Virus record (IMG/VR): IMGVR_UViG_3300035189_000012
Coordinates: 1 to 29,002 of that record
From: a virus
Direction: 5' to 3' (one strand)
Length of the DNA stretch: 29,002 bases
In this document: positions 1 to 8,841 of the stretch, piece after piece
Position numbering within the stretch: the stretch's first letter is position 1
Layout: the number at the start of each line of letters is the position of its first letter
Position numbers and translations under genes: made by a program
The notes under the pieces: generated by a model
What the model was told of the DNA's origin: nothing
Seen by the model: the letters and a program-made list of their open reading frames with translations, nothing else
Database searches by the model: none

Positions 1-347
1 CAAGCAGAATTTTCGTCGCTTTTTAGTGTTCGTTCTGCATACCGCAAGTTCTCCGAAATCAGGTCAAAAAGATTCCCTTCAAATAAACCTGCGGGAGCAT
101 CATCGCGACATAGAATAGGGGTGTACTTCTCCAAAGCCGTAGTAAGCTGAAGAAGGTTTTTGTTGATTTTATCTGCCAGCAACTGAACCTTGAGAGAGCC
201 TTCGTCTACCGATGCTTTCTGTGGTGGTTGAGTTTTAGGGCCAAGCATATCGTGTTCGTAAGCAATGCCGACACATACTGATGCGATGGCTGCAGCGAGG
301 GTAAGGCTTGCCCAAGTACCTTTGGACCGCATTACGGTTGTGGTCAT
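1..347 (-). CDS. Membrane-anchored or secreted protein of unknown function, 5' part only
   Basis: The gene starts with ATG at 347 and stays open for 115 codons to the left edge, so its C-terminus is outside the window. A strong AAGGAGG ribosome site sits four bases upstream. Residues about 11-29 form one hydrophobic segment after a basic N-terminus (MRSKG), so the product is probably exported or anchored by its N-terminus. The rest seen is hydrophilic and partly helical. I do not recognise the family. It lies where lambda-like phages carry tail-tip gene J, after gpI, but has its own promoter at 416-443, which fits an independently expressed moron. It does not resemble J, a spanin or an endolysin in the part visible. 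Confidence 0.7.
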   Translation of the reverse strand, partial: MTTTVMRSKGTWASLTLAAAIASVCVGIAYEHDMLGPKTQPPQKASVDEGSLKVQLLADKINKNLLQLTTALEKYTPILCRDDAPAGLFEGNLFDLISENLRYAERTLKSDENSA

Positions 348-415
348 AAATCCTCCTTGATGACTCTGCGTACCGAGCATTTCTGCTCGCCACCTGCAGT
401 CAAATTTGGATGCGA

Positions 416-443
416 ATTATCGTCATGTCAACCTGACTGTCAA
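416..443 (-). promoter_or_regulatory. Sigma70-type promoter of the left-edge gene
   Basis: On the minus strand a perfect -35 TTGACA (438-443) is followed after 16 bases by GATAAT (416-421), a 5/6 match to the -10 consensus. Transcription would start near 409 and give a leader of about 60 bases. This is one of the best constitutive promoter matches in the window and lies inside the late operon, so the gene can be expressed from the prophage without late induction. Confidence 0.6.
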
Positions 444-629
444 CCAATAATGGCCATTCGATACTGAATACGGGCCCTTACACGGCGATCCTCACAATGC
501 TTCCGACAGGCGGCATCACCCAAAGGCTCCAAGGAAATAATCAGGCCAAGAAACCGAGGCAATTAGCCCAGAATTGCGTAAGAGAAAGCTTACAAGCCGC
601 TTGCTATGAGCTTCACCGTCTCAAAATAG

Positions 630-1208
630 CTACACTTGGTCTTCAGCGTAGATCGACGCCGAGATGATCGCTCCGCCCCAGCGGCGCTCGCCGATGCAGA
701 TCGGTACCGGGCTGCCGCTGGCCGTGGTGTTCTTGGCGCTGCCAAAGGCATAGGACGGCATGTTGTCGGGAGAGGCGCTTTGCTTCAGACCGGACGCCTG
801 GGGGCTGAGCATCTGGATTACGCCGCCGGCGAGCAGCGCGATACCCGCCGGTGCCGTCGGTGCGCCGAAGTAGCTGGCAGCGATCAGCACGACGCCCAGT
901 ACGATCTGCAAAATCCCACCGCGCTTGCTGCCTTCTACGACTGGAATGATCCTGATCTCCCTGGCGCCGCCCATGCCGAACTCGCCCGGCCCGACGTTTT
1001 TACGGTTTCGGAAGATGGCAAAGCGCAGACCGAGCCGGTTAAGACGGCGGATCTCGGCCTCGAACCCCTCAATGGTGGCCTTCAGAGCCCGGAAAATTTC
1101 CCAGATGTCGCCGGTGCCAACCTGGCGGCGGTGCAGTCTGCCGAACTTCTGAGCCAGCGATCCCGACAGCTTGATCACAGTCATCGGCGAATAAACGATG
1201 GCACTCAT
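630..1208 (-). CDS. Tail assembly protein, lambda gpI-like
   Basis: 192 aa, shorter than lambda gpI (about 220). The first ~110 residues are the soluble part. A Gly/Ala-rich hydrophobic stretch (about residues 98-132, GGILQIVLG...LLAGGVIQM) and the C-terminal segment with ICIGERRWGGA are typical of the phage tail assembly protein I family. These act in building the tail tip and may not stay in the virion. The start overlaps the stop of the gpK-like gene as ATGA (1205-1208), indicating coupled translation. Gene J should follow at once but does not. Confidence 0.88.
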   Translation of the reverse strand: MSAIVYSPMTVIKLSGSLAQKFGRLHRRQVGTGDIWEIFRALKATIEGFEAEIRRLNRLGLRFAIFRNRKNVGPGEFGMGGAREIRIIPVVEGSKRGGILQIVLGVVLIAASYFGAPTAPAGIALLAGGVIQMLSPQASGLKQSASPDNMPSYAFGSAKNTTASGSPVPICIGERRWGGAIISASIYAEDQV

Positions 1209-1960
1209 CGGGCCTCCTTGTGTCGAAGAATTAATCGGGTGCGCTGAAGCCAGGGCCCACCGTAGACGATTACCTCAGATGGCCGGCCGTAAAGGTGGTG
1301 TAGAACGAAAGGCCCTGGGCCAAAGACGCCGGACTCTTCGCCTGGCAGCGCAGGGTCAGTTCCCAGGTAAATCCCGGCGTGGTTCAGGTGAGCTGTGCGG
1401 CCCACCTCCATCACGATCAGGTCGCCGCGCCGCGGACTGTCAACTTGCTCGAAGCCTGCGGCCGCGTAGTTCGCCTCATACAGGCTGTTGCTGTCTGCGC
1501 TCTCCCACCAGCCGTCGACTCGCTGGAAGGCTTCGAACTCAAGCCTCCACTCGCGCTTGTACCAGTCTGCGCAGACCTGCCAGCAGTCCCAAGCGCCGTG
1601 CACGAAGGGCCTCCTGAGCAATGGCGTGCTGCCCGCAGGCATGATCGTGCGTAGATCGCCCTCAGGCCAACTCAGGATGTGCCAGGGCAAGGCCGTGGCC
1701 TCACACATAGCCAGGTCCCGTGGAGACGGCCTGCTGGTGGCGTCTGGGTGCGAGTGCACAATGCCGATCACCTTGCCTATATCCTCGCCTGCGGCGTAGT
1801 CCTCGGGGTCGAGGCGAAACTCTTCCTTCGGCTCCGTGGCGATGTTCCGGCACGGGAAGTATTGCTGCTTGCGGCCTACGGCCAGGACCAGGCCGCAACA
1901 CTCTTTCGGATACTCCGCCGCCGCATGCACCTGGATCGCGCTCAGGATGTGTTTGCGCAT
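1205..1960 (-). CDS. Tail tip assembly peptidase, lambda gpK-like (JAMM + NlpC/P60)
   Basis: 251 aa with two hydrolase domains. The N-terminal JAB/MPN domain has the JAMM zinc set: E20, H69-x-H71-P, S79 and D82. The C-terminal NlpC/P60 domain has Cys126 in WDCW, His194 in NHAGIY, and a third polar residue near H221/H222. In lambda, gpK acts with gpI, gpL and gpJ at the tail tip; the NlpC part is thought to cut peptidoglycan. All catalytic residues are present, so the protein looks intact. It lies between L and I, as in lambda. Confidence 0.93.
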   Translation of the reverse strand: MRKHILSAIQVHAAAEYPKECCGLVLAVGRKQQYFPCRNIATEPKEEFRLDPEDYAAGEDIGKVIGIVHSHPDATSRPSPRDLAMCEATALPWHILSWPEGDLRTIMPAGSTPLLRRPFVHGAWDCWQVCADWYKREWRLEFEAFQRVDGWWESADSNSLYEANYAAAGFEQVDSPRRGDLIVMEVGRTAHLNHAGIYLGTDPALPGEESGVFGPGPFVLHHLYGRPSEVIVYGGPWLQRTRLILRHKEAR

Positions 1961-1962
1961 GG

Positions 1963-2712
1963 TCAGCTCCGGGCAATCAGGGAAACGGCTGGGTATCCGC
2001 CGAAGGGGTAGGCATTACCCTCGCCAAAGCGAGGGATGCAGCCACGGCCCAAAGTCGCGTCACACTCATCCTTCTCCGGGTTATCGGTCGGCATGCCGTC
2101 CTTGTCGACATAGCCGCCGGTGTACCCGCAGTTCGGCCCTCGGTAGCCACCGGTGAGGCACCAGTGGCACAGGGTCGTCATCTGGCGGCCAATAGACTCT
2201 CCGCCGACATCGCCCGGGCTGGCCAACTCCCAACTGACGGTTTCCCCATCCTCATTCGCCTTCTGGTCTATGTACCAGACCTCGATCGACTCCTGAGTTG
2301 GATCGGCCTCTGGGTTGCCATCCGGGAAGTTCTGCGCGTCCAGGTACCGGCCCAGTGTGTGATGCATCGTCAACTTGAACTCGAGCAGGTCCTCGAAAGC
2401 CAGGCACAAGGCCGTGATCCTGCCGTTGACATTGCCAACCGCGACCTTCGGGCGGACCGCTGTGCCGTCGCCGTTAGCCTCGATGCCTTCAATCTGCATC
2501 GGCCAGGCGCCGTACTCCTGGCCCTGCCACCAGATCGCCTTGGCCGGAAGCTGATCGGCATCGGCGCCGGCCGCGATGATCTCGGCCGCCGTGTGCGGTA
2601 TTGCGTGCCCGTGGAACCGGAGAACGTCCGCGCCGTAATCCGAGCCGTCCAGCTCAAACAGCAACACTTCGCTACCAGGCTCCAGGGTCTGGATGTCCGT
2701 GATTAATCCCAT
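1963..2712 (-). CDS. Minor tail protein L, probable Fe-S tail tip protein
   Basis: 249 aa, close to lambda gpL (232). The N-terminal part (about 1-165) carries the L-family pattern, including the AFEDLLEFK segment. The C-terminal part has four well-spaced cysteines: CHWC near residue 184, C in GPNCGY, and CDATLGRGC. In lambda gpL these bind an iron-sulfur cluster in the tail tip. The gene sits between M and K, starts with ATG at 2712 and ends two bases before the gpK start. Confidence 0.92.
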   Translation of the reverse strand: MGLITDIQTLEPGSEVLLFELDGSDYGADVLRFHGHAIPHTAAEIIAAGADADQLPAKAIWWQGQEYGAWPMQIEGIEANGDGTAVRPKVAVGNVNGRITALCLAFEDLLEFKLTMHHTLGRYLDAQNFPDGNPEADPTQESIEVWYIDQKANEDGETVSWELASPGDVGGESIGRQMTTLCHWCLTGGYRGPNCGYTGGYVDKDGMPTDNPEKDECDATLGRGCIPRFGEGNAYPFGGYPAVSLIARS

Positions 2713-2721
2713 GGGTTTACC

Positions 2722-3057
2722 TCAGGGGTGAAAGACTTGCTCAAATGTGGCCGATAGGGTGAACACCTTGCCGCCCTTTGGCGCCGGCTTGTAGCCATTG
2801 CACTTGTAGAATCCGACCTCACCCAGGGGCGGCGTCCAAAGAAAGGACTTGGCCCCCTGGTGGCGGTCGAGAAAGGCCATGATCTCCTTGATCCTGGCTT
2901 CGCTTGCGGTATGGGAGAACGGCCACGACTGGGATTTGTTGTTGATCCCGTCCGCGACCGTTTGGGCATATCCATCGCCAAACTTCGTCGTCCTGGTGGC
3001 CTGCTTGATCTCCCCTTCCCCGCGCTCCGTCTGCCAGGTGAATGTTTCAATCGCCAT
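2722..3057 (-). CDS. Minor tail protein M
   Basis: 111 aa from ATG at 3057; an in-frame GTG at 3063 would add two residues. I prefer 3057 because GAGG lies at a normal distance before it. The protein has the gpM/phage minor tail features: a short N-terminal strand with FTWQTERG, the GDGYAQTV motif, SFLWTPPLGE, and a C-terminal ATFEQVFHP. gpM caps the tape-measure end in the tail tip complex. The 5' end overlaps or nearly abuts the tape-measure stop at 3060. Confidence 0.9.
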   Translation of the reverse strand: MAIETFTWQTERGEGEIKQATRTTKFGDGYAQTVADGINNKSQSWPFSHTASEARIKEIMAFLDRHQGAKSFLWTPPLGEVGFYKCNGYKPAPKGGKVFTLSATFEQVFHP

Positions 3058-3059
3058 GG

Positions 3060-6000
3060 TCACCTCGCATTGATCACTCTCCAGATGTTGCCGCCGGGCT
3101 GGAGCCCTTTCCGGATTGCCGACTCGGCCTCAACCTTGGCGGCGTCCTGAACGGCCTTGCCGAATGCCGCAGCATCCTCGTCGGTGCCGGCACCACCATT
3201 CCCAGAAGCGTCGACTTGCACCGTTATGGGGAAGCTGAGCGTGCTGCCGCCGGAACCACCACCGCCGACAGCCATAACACCAAGCTTTCCGCCCGCAGTG
3301 CGCGTCAGGGGCATGATCGCCTCCGGCCCTGCCTCGCCCATCACCCCCGGCTTTCCGCCGGCCATGCCGAACGCCGTGGGCTGGCTGACGATGGAGTTGG
3401 TGAAGGCACCACCATTGGCGAACATCTGCGCGCCGCCCGACCATGCACCACCCTTGGCTTGCGGAAAGTACGAACCGGAGTAGCCACCAGCTGACGCGCC
3501 AAGGTTTGACGATGCAGCACCGGCAGAACCGGCCGCCAATCCGTTGCCACCGGAGGCGCTACCACCGAAGTAGCTTGTCGCTACACCAACCAGACTGCTG
3601 AGCAGAGACGAACTGGCCTGGCGTGCAGCAATCCGGGCCATATCCGCCAGAATCGATTTCGTGAAATCAGCAAACGACAGCTTCCCGGTTATGGCGAAGT
3701 TGGCGACAGCGTCCTCCATGGAACTGAAGGCGTTGGTGAACAGGCTCTTGGTCTGACCGGCGACATCCCTGGCGCCGTCCAGGTAGTTGGCGCAGGCCGA
3801 CGAGGCACCCTTGGTCCAGTCACCCTGTGCAGCCTCAACATCTGCGTAGTTCTGCCGGATCTGGTCGGTCGCGGCCTTGTTCGCGTCTGCGAGGGCTTGC
3901 GACTTGCGGCGAAACTCTTCGGGGTCCATTTTTCGCGACGGGGCGGATTGCTGATTTGCAAGCTCCAGCGACTGCTGCGCAAACCGGTCCTGCTGTGCAT
4001 TCAGCTCGGCGGACAGGGCTTTCTCACGATCACCCTGGCCAACCCCAACAACGGCGCGCTGGCCGGCCAGGGCCAGGGCTTTCTGTTGCTCGCCAAGCGC
4101 CTCGACGTACCTCTTGACCGCGAACTCTTGCTTCTCAAGGCGCCCCTTTTCGTTCGTGGCCAGAACGGCCAGCTCGCTGTCGGAGTCCTTCTGTGCCTTC
4201 ACCATTGCGGTGCGAGCATCAGCGATTTTCTGATCAAGCTGGATGCGCTGGGCTGCTGATGTGCTGGTCTTGCCCTTCGTAGCCTCAAGCGCAGCGATTT
4301 CCGCCTCATAGCCGGCGGTCACCTCGTCGCGCTCATTGCCGATCATTGCTTGACGCTTCAGCAGGTAATCGGCCTGAGAAACGAGCCCGGCTTTCTGTGC
4401 AGCATCCAGTTGTTTCTGGGCGTTCTTGTACTCGTCGACAATCCCGGCCAGGTTGTTTTTTGCGTCGTTGAAAGCTGTCAGATCGACCGCGGTGGATGCG
4501 GCCTTCGGATCCTTGAATCGGTCGTTGATGCTCGCAATGTTCCTGTCGATGACGGACTGATTCAGTCGTTCGTCATTCGGACTGGCCTTGCGTATGTCAT
4601 CAAGCTGGCGTTTGTACTCTTTGATCGCATCAGCACGCTTTTGCTCATTGGTCATCGAAGACTTGGTGAGCGTATCGACCTTCTCCTGGGCCTCCATCGC
4701 GGCTTTCTGTGCAACGGCCTGATCACCAAGATATTTGCTCTGCCGCTTCTCGATCTCGATGTACGACTCGAGCAAGTCGAGTTGCTTTTGATCCTCCTCG
4801 CGAGATCTTCCGACCTTCAAAAGGTCTGGATTGTCCTCACCAAATATGGGGAGGGTCGAGTAAGCGCCTGGGCTTGACAGCTTTTCACGCAAAGCCTGTG
4901 CCTGTTGAGTCAGAGTCTCCTGCCGACCAACATTCAGGGTTGCATCAAGGGCGCCTTTGGCGGCATCGCGCACCAGGTTCCATCCCTTCTCAATGATTCC
5001 GAGACTCTGGGATATTTGCCCTGCACGAACCTTTACGGTGTCGGCGTATGTGTCGGTAAGCAGCTTTGCGGCACCAACGGTATCGCCCTGCTCCTTCAGC
5101 GCGACAATCTGCGAGTACACCGAGGCGGTCAGGAAGTGGTACTGATCATTCAACGACTTCGCAGCGGCCACTGGATCGTCGGCAATCTTGACGAACTCAG
5201 CCACGGTTTCGTCGACGGATTTGCCGGTGGCTTTCTGCATCGCAAGCGCAGCTTCGGATATCTCGACGAAACTGCCGCTGGCAAGCTTTCCGTTTCCAGC
5301 CAAGGTGGCGAGTACCTCGGCGGCCGCCCCTGTGGTTCCGACCGTTGCGCTGATCTGGCGTGCCATGTCAGCAAGCTGGCCGGAACTGGTACCGGCGTAG
5401 TTACCGGTCAGGATCAACGACTTGTTGAACTCCTGTCCCTCCTGGCTCCCCTTGGAGTAGGCATAGGCCAGGCCCGCGACGGCACCAGCCACCGCAGCAA
5501 TCGGGCCGACGATAGCAAGGAGGCTTGCAGCGCTGACGCCTGCGCCTGCTCCAAGCCGTGCAACTGCGCGAGCGCCACTCGCAAAATCACCAGAGGTCAG
5601 TGCATTGCCGAGCTGAGACAAGCTCTCCTTAGCTCGACGGCTCCCGAGATTCAGAGCCTCGATGCCTGTGGCGGTCTTTTCTATACCGGCCCGATCCTTG
5701 CCGATCATTGCCAGTCTTTCTGCATAAGCGGCCGCGTCAATCCCACCAGCCTTGTGCAGGTCGTTTAGCGCCTTCTCCTTGGCCTCCAGCTTGGCGAGTT
5801 GAGCCACGAGCGGATCGATGCTGTTGACGGTGCGCTTGAGTGCCTCGATTCGACGGTTTTCAGCCTCGATCTGCCTCTGCTTTTGCGCTGCCTCCTTGGT
5901 TTCGGCCTTCTCAATCTTGTCGTAAGCCTTGCCGAGCTGATCCTGATAGCGGGCCTGCTCCTCAATCGTGACCAAACCACCCTTCCGGGCGCGCTCCAGC

Positions 6001-6350
6001 AGTCCTTCTGCTTGAATCAGCGACTCCATGCTGCCGATGTTGCCCGTCATCGCCCTGTCGAGCTGGCTGATGATGGCGATTTCGCTGATAGCGCTTTCGG
6101 TGGCTCTTCGGGTTGCGCCAGCCTGGCGCTCACGGGCACCGGTAGACTTGTCGATGCCCTGGGCGGCATCCGATTCAGCCTGGGAGATTTTCTTGCCGGT
6201 GTTGGCCAGGCCATCACCGGCCTTGCCGAGATCGACGACGGCCTTCTCTGCCCCCTCGGCCGCGTCGACCAGCTTATCCAGGTCATCAGCAGCCTTGACG
6301 GCCTGGGACGACTCAACCGAAATGCCCAGCGAAGCAAAGGTAGTACTCAT
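3060..6350 (-). CDS. Tail tape measure protein, lambda gpH-like
   Basis: 1096 aa. The N-terminal third is helical and coiled-coil rich. A hydrophobic segment at about residues 270-296 (LLAIVGPIAAVAGAVAGLAYAY) is typical for tape measures, which are thought to cross the inner membrane during DNA entry. Residues 460-850 are highly charged coiled coil. The C-terminal ~230 residues contain the lambda TMP C-domain (NYLDGARDVAGQTKSLFTNAF region) followed by Gly/Ser-rich sequence. At about 0.15 nm per residue it predicts a tail near 160 nm (inference). The start overlaps the G-T stop as ATGA. Confidence 0.96.
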   Translation of the reverse strand: MSTTFASLGISVESSQAVKAADDLDKLVDAAEGAEKAVVDLGKAGDGLANTGKKISQAESDAAQGIDKSTGARERQAGATRRATESAISEIAIISQLDRAMTGNIGSMESLIQAEGLLERARKGGLVTIEEQARYQDQLGKAYDKIEKAETKEAAQKQRQIEAENRRIEALKRTVNSIDPLVAQLAKLEAKEKALNDLHKAGGIDAAAYAERLAMIGKDRAGIEKTATGIEALNLGSRRAKESLSQLGNALTSGDFASGARAVARLGAGAGVSAASLLAIVGPIAAVAGAVAGLAYAYSKGSQEGQEFNKSLILTGNYAGTSSGQLADMARQISATVGTTGAAAEVLATLAGNGKLASGSFVEISEAALAMQKATGKSVDETVAEFVKIADDPVAAAKSLNDQYHFLTASVYSQIVALKEQGDTVGAAKLLTDTYADTVKVRAGQISQSLGIIEKGWNLVRDAAKGALDATLNVGRQETLTQQAQALREKLSSPGAYSTLPIFGEDNPDLLKVGRSREEDQKQLDLLESYIEIEKRQSKYLGDQAVAQKAAMEAQEKVDTLTKSSMTNEQKRADAIKEYKRQLDDIRKASPNDERLNQSVIDRNIASINDRFKDPKAASTAVDLTAFNDAKNNLAGIVDEYKNAQKQLDAAQKAGLVSQADYLLKRQAMIGNERDEVTAGYEAEIAALEATKGKTSTSAAQRIQLDQKIADARTAMVKAQKDSDSELAVLATNEKGRLEKQEFAVKRYVEALGEQQKALALAGQRAVVGVGQGDREKALSAELNAQQDRFAQQSLELANQQSAPSRKMDPEEFRRKSQALADANKAATDQIRQNYADVEAAQGDWTKGASSACANYLDGARDVAGQTKSLFTNAFSSMEDAVANFAITGKLSFADFTKSILADMARIAARQASSSLLSSLVGVATSYFGGSASGGNGLAAGSAGAASSNLGASAGGYSGSYFPQAKGGAWSGGAQMFANGGAFTNSIVSQPTAFGMAGGKPGVMGEAGPEAIMPLTRTAGGKLGVMAVGGGGSGGSTLSFPITVQVDASGNGGAGTDEDAAAFGKAVQDAAKVEAESAIRKGLQPGGNIWRVINAR

Positions 6351-7044
6351 TTGTTGTCTCTCTGTTCCGCCATGACCTGCAGGGCTTCAGCCTCCATCTG
6401 CCGGATATCGTGGAAGATGCATTGCCGATCGCCGGCGGGCACGCCACACATTCGGATTACGCTGGGCAGCACGCCGTAGTCCAGGCCGGTAGCGCCGCAC
6501 GCGCCCACACGCCACTGGGTGGCCATTGCCTCGAAGACAGTGAATGCAGGCCAGTTGTCTGGCCACACCCCAACCTCTTCGACAGGAACGTCTTTGCGCG
6601 ACAAGCCGAACGCCGCCAGATCTGCATCTGACGGGCCTGGCTCATAGAGGGCTCGCGCGGCGCTTAGGAGTTTCCCAGGCGAGCCTGGCTGAATGCTTCG
6701 GCATGGGCCTGCAACACCGCCGTGGGTGTCGAGACAATCGAGCTGACGAGCACCCGGATGTTCTGGTCGGTAAATTCTTCTTCGAATCCCCAACCGACTA
6801 CCACGGCCTTGATCTGATCCACTTGCAGGTCGATCTGGGCAGCGGTGAACTCCTTCAGGCTCATCTCCTCGGCCTTCTGACCAAGCTCCTTGTTGCGCTC
6901 ACCCCACTCGGCGTAGAGCTCGGCAAGGGCGGTGCGGTCGAGATACTTGAACTCGAACCCCACCTTCACCGGCTCGCCCCCCACCTGCGGGATGAATACG
7001 TCGGCCTTGAAGGTCGGGTTCTGGATCAGCGTGAACTTGGCCAT
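6347..7044 (-). CDS. Tail assembly chaperone G-T fusion made by -1 frameshift
   Basis: Reading starts at 7044 in the G frame, slips back one base on GGGAAAC (6670-6676), and continues in the frame that ends at 6347. The predicted product is 125 residues of G plus 107 of T, about 232 aa. The T part begins LLSAARALYEPG and matches the DUF1799 type (PDNWPAFTVFEAMATQW). In lambda, gpG and the rarer gpGT bind the tape measure and recruit tail tube subunits; only their ratio matters, so a low slip rate is expected. The open T frame starts upstream of the slip site and has no good start of its own. Confidence 0.85.
6664..7044 (-). CDS. Tail assembly chaperone G
   Basis: 126 aa, the unshifted product. 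It starts MAKFTLIQNPTFKADVFIP and has the small tail-assembly-chaperone fold pattern, with TALAELYAEW and a helical C-terminus ending ARLGNS. It lies between the tail tube protein and the tape measure, as in lambda, and stops two codons after the slippery heptamer. The protein is an assembly factor absent from finished virions in lambda. Confidence 0.9.
   Translation of the reverse strand: MAKFTLIQNPTFKADVFIPQVGGEPVKVGFEFKYLDRTALAELYAEWGERNKELGQKAEEMSLKEFTAAQIDLQVDQIKAVVVGWGFEEEFTDQNIRVLVSSIVSTPTAVLQAHAEAFSQARLGNS
6670..6676 (-). other. Slippery heptamer GGGAAAC for programmed -1 frameshift
   Basis: On the minus strand the G frame reads CTG GGA AAC TCC TAA, so the heptamer G GGA AAC fits X XXY YYZ exactly. 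Slipping to GGG AAA gives CTC CTA AGC and opens the T frame. Lambda uses GGGAAAG at the same place. I see no obvious strong pseudoknot just downstream, as in lambda. Confidence 0.88.
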
Positions 7045-7047
7045 GGG

Positions 7048-7704
7048 TTACACCACCGCCGCGTAGCGAGTTGGGCGGCCGGTCAGCGCAACGCTGATAA
7101 CGCGGGTCATCAGGTTGTTGCGCGACATGGTCGGGGTCGCAGTGATCGACACATAACCGTTGTAGATGATTCTGTCGCCGCCGGGCAGGTTCAGGACCAA
7201 GACACGAGGCTGCTTGTCGTCGTCCGCTTCCTCGCAGACGGCTACATACGGCTTCGACGCATCGTCAGCCACAGTGATGGTGACGGTGATCGGGTTCTTG
7301 GTGGTGGGCATCTGGCGGTCGTCATCGTCAGCCAGGAAGCCGTAAGTCAGGAACTGCTGGTCGCCACCACTCGAAGCGAGCTCGGTGATTTGCGAGATCT
7401 CGGTGAACGTGGTCACCTCGCGAACGGAGCCAATGCCAGAGCCTGCCGGGTACTGCTGGGTGTTGGTGGTGTTGATACCACCCAGGGCGAAGGTGCCGCT
7501 GGCGATCTCGCCGACCATCAGGGCGCGCTCGTTGAGTCGGGTCCAGCCGGAGCTGACCACAATGATATCGCCCTCGGCCAGGCCATGGGCGGCCGCGGTG
7601 GCGACGGCAGGTTTTGCATTGGTGAGCGCAGTGAACGGAATCGCAGTGCCGTAGGCAGAAGCGATTTCGAAGGTAGCGCCGTTGGGCATTTTGATGCCGG
7701 CCAT
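7048..7704 (-). CDS. Major tail tube protein
   Basis: 218 aa. It starts MAGIKMPNGATFEIASAYGTA and is rich in beta-strand and small residues, with an acidic loop (LADDDDRQMP) and a C-terminal half of alternating strands. This is the pattern of lambda gpV-like tube proteins of Pseudomonas siphophages. The position, directly upstream of G/G-T and after the tail terminator, supports this. A terminator-like hairpin lies just upstream (7731-7753), so it may be transcribed at a different level from the genes before it. Confidence 0.88.
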   Translation of the reverse strand: MAGIKMPNGATFEIASAYGTAIPFTALTNAKPAVATAAAHGLAEGDIIVVSSGWTRLNERALMVGEIASGTFALGGINTTNTQQYPAGSGIGSVREVTTFTEISQITELASSGGDQQFLTYGFLADDDDRQMPTTKNPITVTITVADDASKPYVAVCEEADDDKQPRVLVLNLPGGDRIIYNGYVSITATPTMSRNNLMTRVISVALTGRPTRYAAVV

Positions 7705-7730
7705 GGGGGTTTTCCTCGTTGCAGAAATGA

Positions 7731-7753
7731 CAAAACCCGCTCAATGGCGGGTT
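7731..7753 (-). terminator. Intrinsic terminator-like hairpin before the tail tube gene
   Basis: On the minus strand AACCCGC and GCGGGTT form a 7-bp stem around a 6-base loop, followed by a short T-run. It lies between the tail terminator gene and the tail tube gene inside the late operon, so it must be leaky or overridden by antitermination. Confidence 0.6.
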
Positions 7754-7778
7754 CAGTGGTTTTGCCCAATGGGCGGAA

Positions 7779-8195
7779 TCAGTCGGTGTCGGCGCGGTAC
7801 TGGAAGGACAATGGCACCGTATAGGTGGTGTCGCCCGGAATGCCCGGGCCCTGATCGGGCGGCGTCAGGATCACGACAGTCAGGCCGTTTTTCGTGTTGC
7901 GCTCGTACAGTGGGAACAGTGTTGTGATCTCGTCGGCCAGGGTGCCGGCCGGCCCGCGGAACTTACCAGATGGCGTCACGATACTGACCTGGAAGACTCC
8001 GGTGTACAGCCGATGGTCGCCGCCCAGGGTGTTGCTCGCGGTGTCGGCCGGCAACGTGAAGGCCCGAAGGTAGGTTTCGCCGTCCTTCGGTGCATAGGCT
8101 TCGTTCTCGACTACCACCTTCAGCGGTACAGCCCTCGCTTTCGCCCAGGCGATCACCCGGGCCTCGTAGATCGAGGCAATGACGTTGTGGCTCAT
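7779..8195 (-). CDS. Tail terminator protein, gpU/DUF4128-like
   Basis: 138 aa. The N-terminus (EARVIAWAKARAVPLKVVVENEAYAP) and the core GVFQVSIVTPSG...EITTLFP, with TYTVPLSFQYR at the end, match phage tail completion/terminator proteins of the DUF4128 type. Such proteins form a ring that stops tube growth and joins tail to head. The start overlaps the stop of the gp10-like gene as ATGA (8192-8195). Confidence 0.8.
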   Translation of the reverse strand: MSHNVIASIYEARVIAWAKARAVPLKVVVENEAYAPKDGETYLRAFTLPADTASNTLGGDHRLYTGVFQVSIVTPSGKFRGPAGTLADEITTLFPLYERNTKNGLTVVILTPPDQGPGIPGDTTYTVPLSFQYRADTD

Positions 8196-8827
8196 ACCTG
8201 GTTGTTCCTGATGGCTTCGTCGACGATCTGCTGGAACCGGGCCAGCGTTATGCGGACCATTCCGCCAGGGGCCTGCTTGGAGTGCCCGTATTCGAGCGGG
8301 ATGCCGTAGGGCAGATTGTTCACGATATAGGCCGTCTGGCCGGCAGTCAGTGACTGCACTTGGGTACGCAAAACCGCGATGGTTACATTGCCGGAAGGGT
8401 CTATCTGATCCAGCACACCATCTGCCGGTGCATCGACGCTGAACTGCCAGTTCCCCCGGAACCGCCCGCCGACATAGTTCTTGCCGGCCACCAGCCCGTT
8501 CACGTTGAAGTTCTGGTCGCGCTCAGCCTTCGTCAGTGGTTTGGCGTACTTCACGCCGCGCTTCAGCTTCCCTGCTTTGGTGAAGTTGCTTTCGTCCAGA
8601 TTGATCAGCGTATTGCGGATGGCCACCTTGAAGTCGTAGCCATCGGCGGCCCTGGTGTTGGCCTGGCGGTGCACGACGTTGGCTGCCCAGATCTCAGGGT
8701 TACCCACGGGCGACATGCGAGTCACGCTGCTGCCGATCTCGATAACGATCTCTCGGAAGGTCGCATCAATGCCCTGAGCAGCTTGCTCGGCGAACTGCCG
8801 GATGTTCTCGGCAAAGCTGCCATTCAT
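8192..8827 (-). CDS. Neck/tail-completion protein, HK97 gp10-like
   Basis: I start this gene at ATG 8827 (MNGSFAENIRQFAEQA), giving 211 aa. The open frame extends 46 codons further, but that part is proline/arginine-rich and overlaps the upstream gene in another frame, so it is rejected. The product has an N-terminal helix and a body with TRMSPVGNPEIWAAN and RGNWQFSVD. It ends with the PYGIPLEYGHSKQAPGGMVR motif, characteristic of the HK97 gp10-like neck family. It likely acts at the head-tail junction. Confidence 0.8.
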   Translation of the reverse strand: MNGSFAENIRQFAEQAAQGIDATFREIVIEIGSSVTRMSPVGNPEIWAANVVHRQANTRAADGYDFKVAIRNTLINLDESNFTKAGKLKRGVKYAKPLTKAERDQNFNVNGLVAGKNYVGGRFRGNWQFSVDAPADGVLDQIDPSGNVTIAVLRTQVQSLTAGQTAYIVNNLPYGIPLEYGHSKQAPGGMVRITLARFQQIVDEAIRNNQV

Positions 8828-8841
8828 GCCCGCGTAACGGC

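Noticed and set aside
1720-2706. 328-aa plus-strand frame opposite gpK and gpL
   Set aside because: Shadow of two well-supported tail genes in GC-rich DNA.
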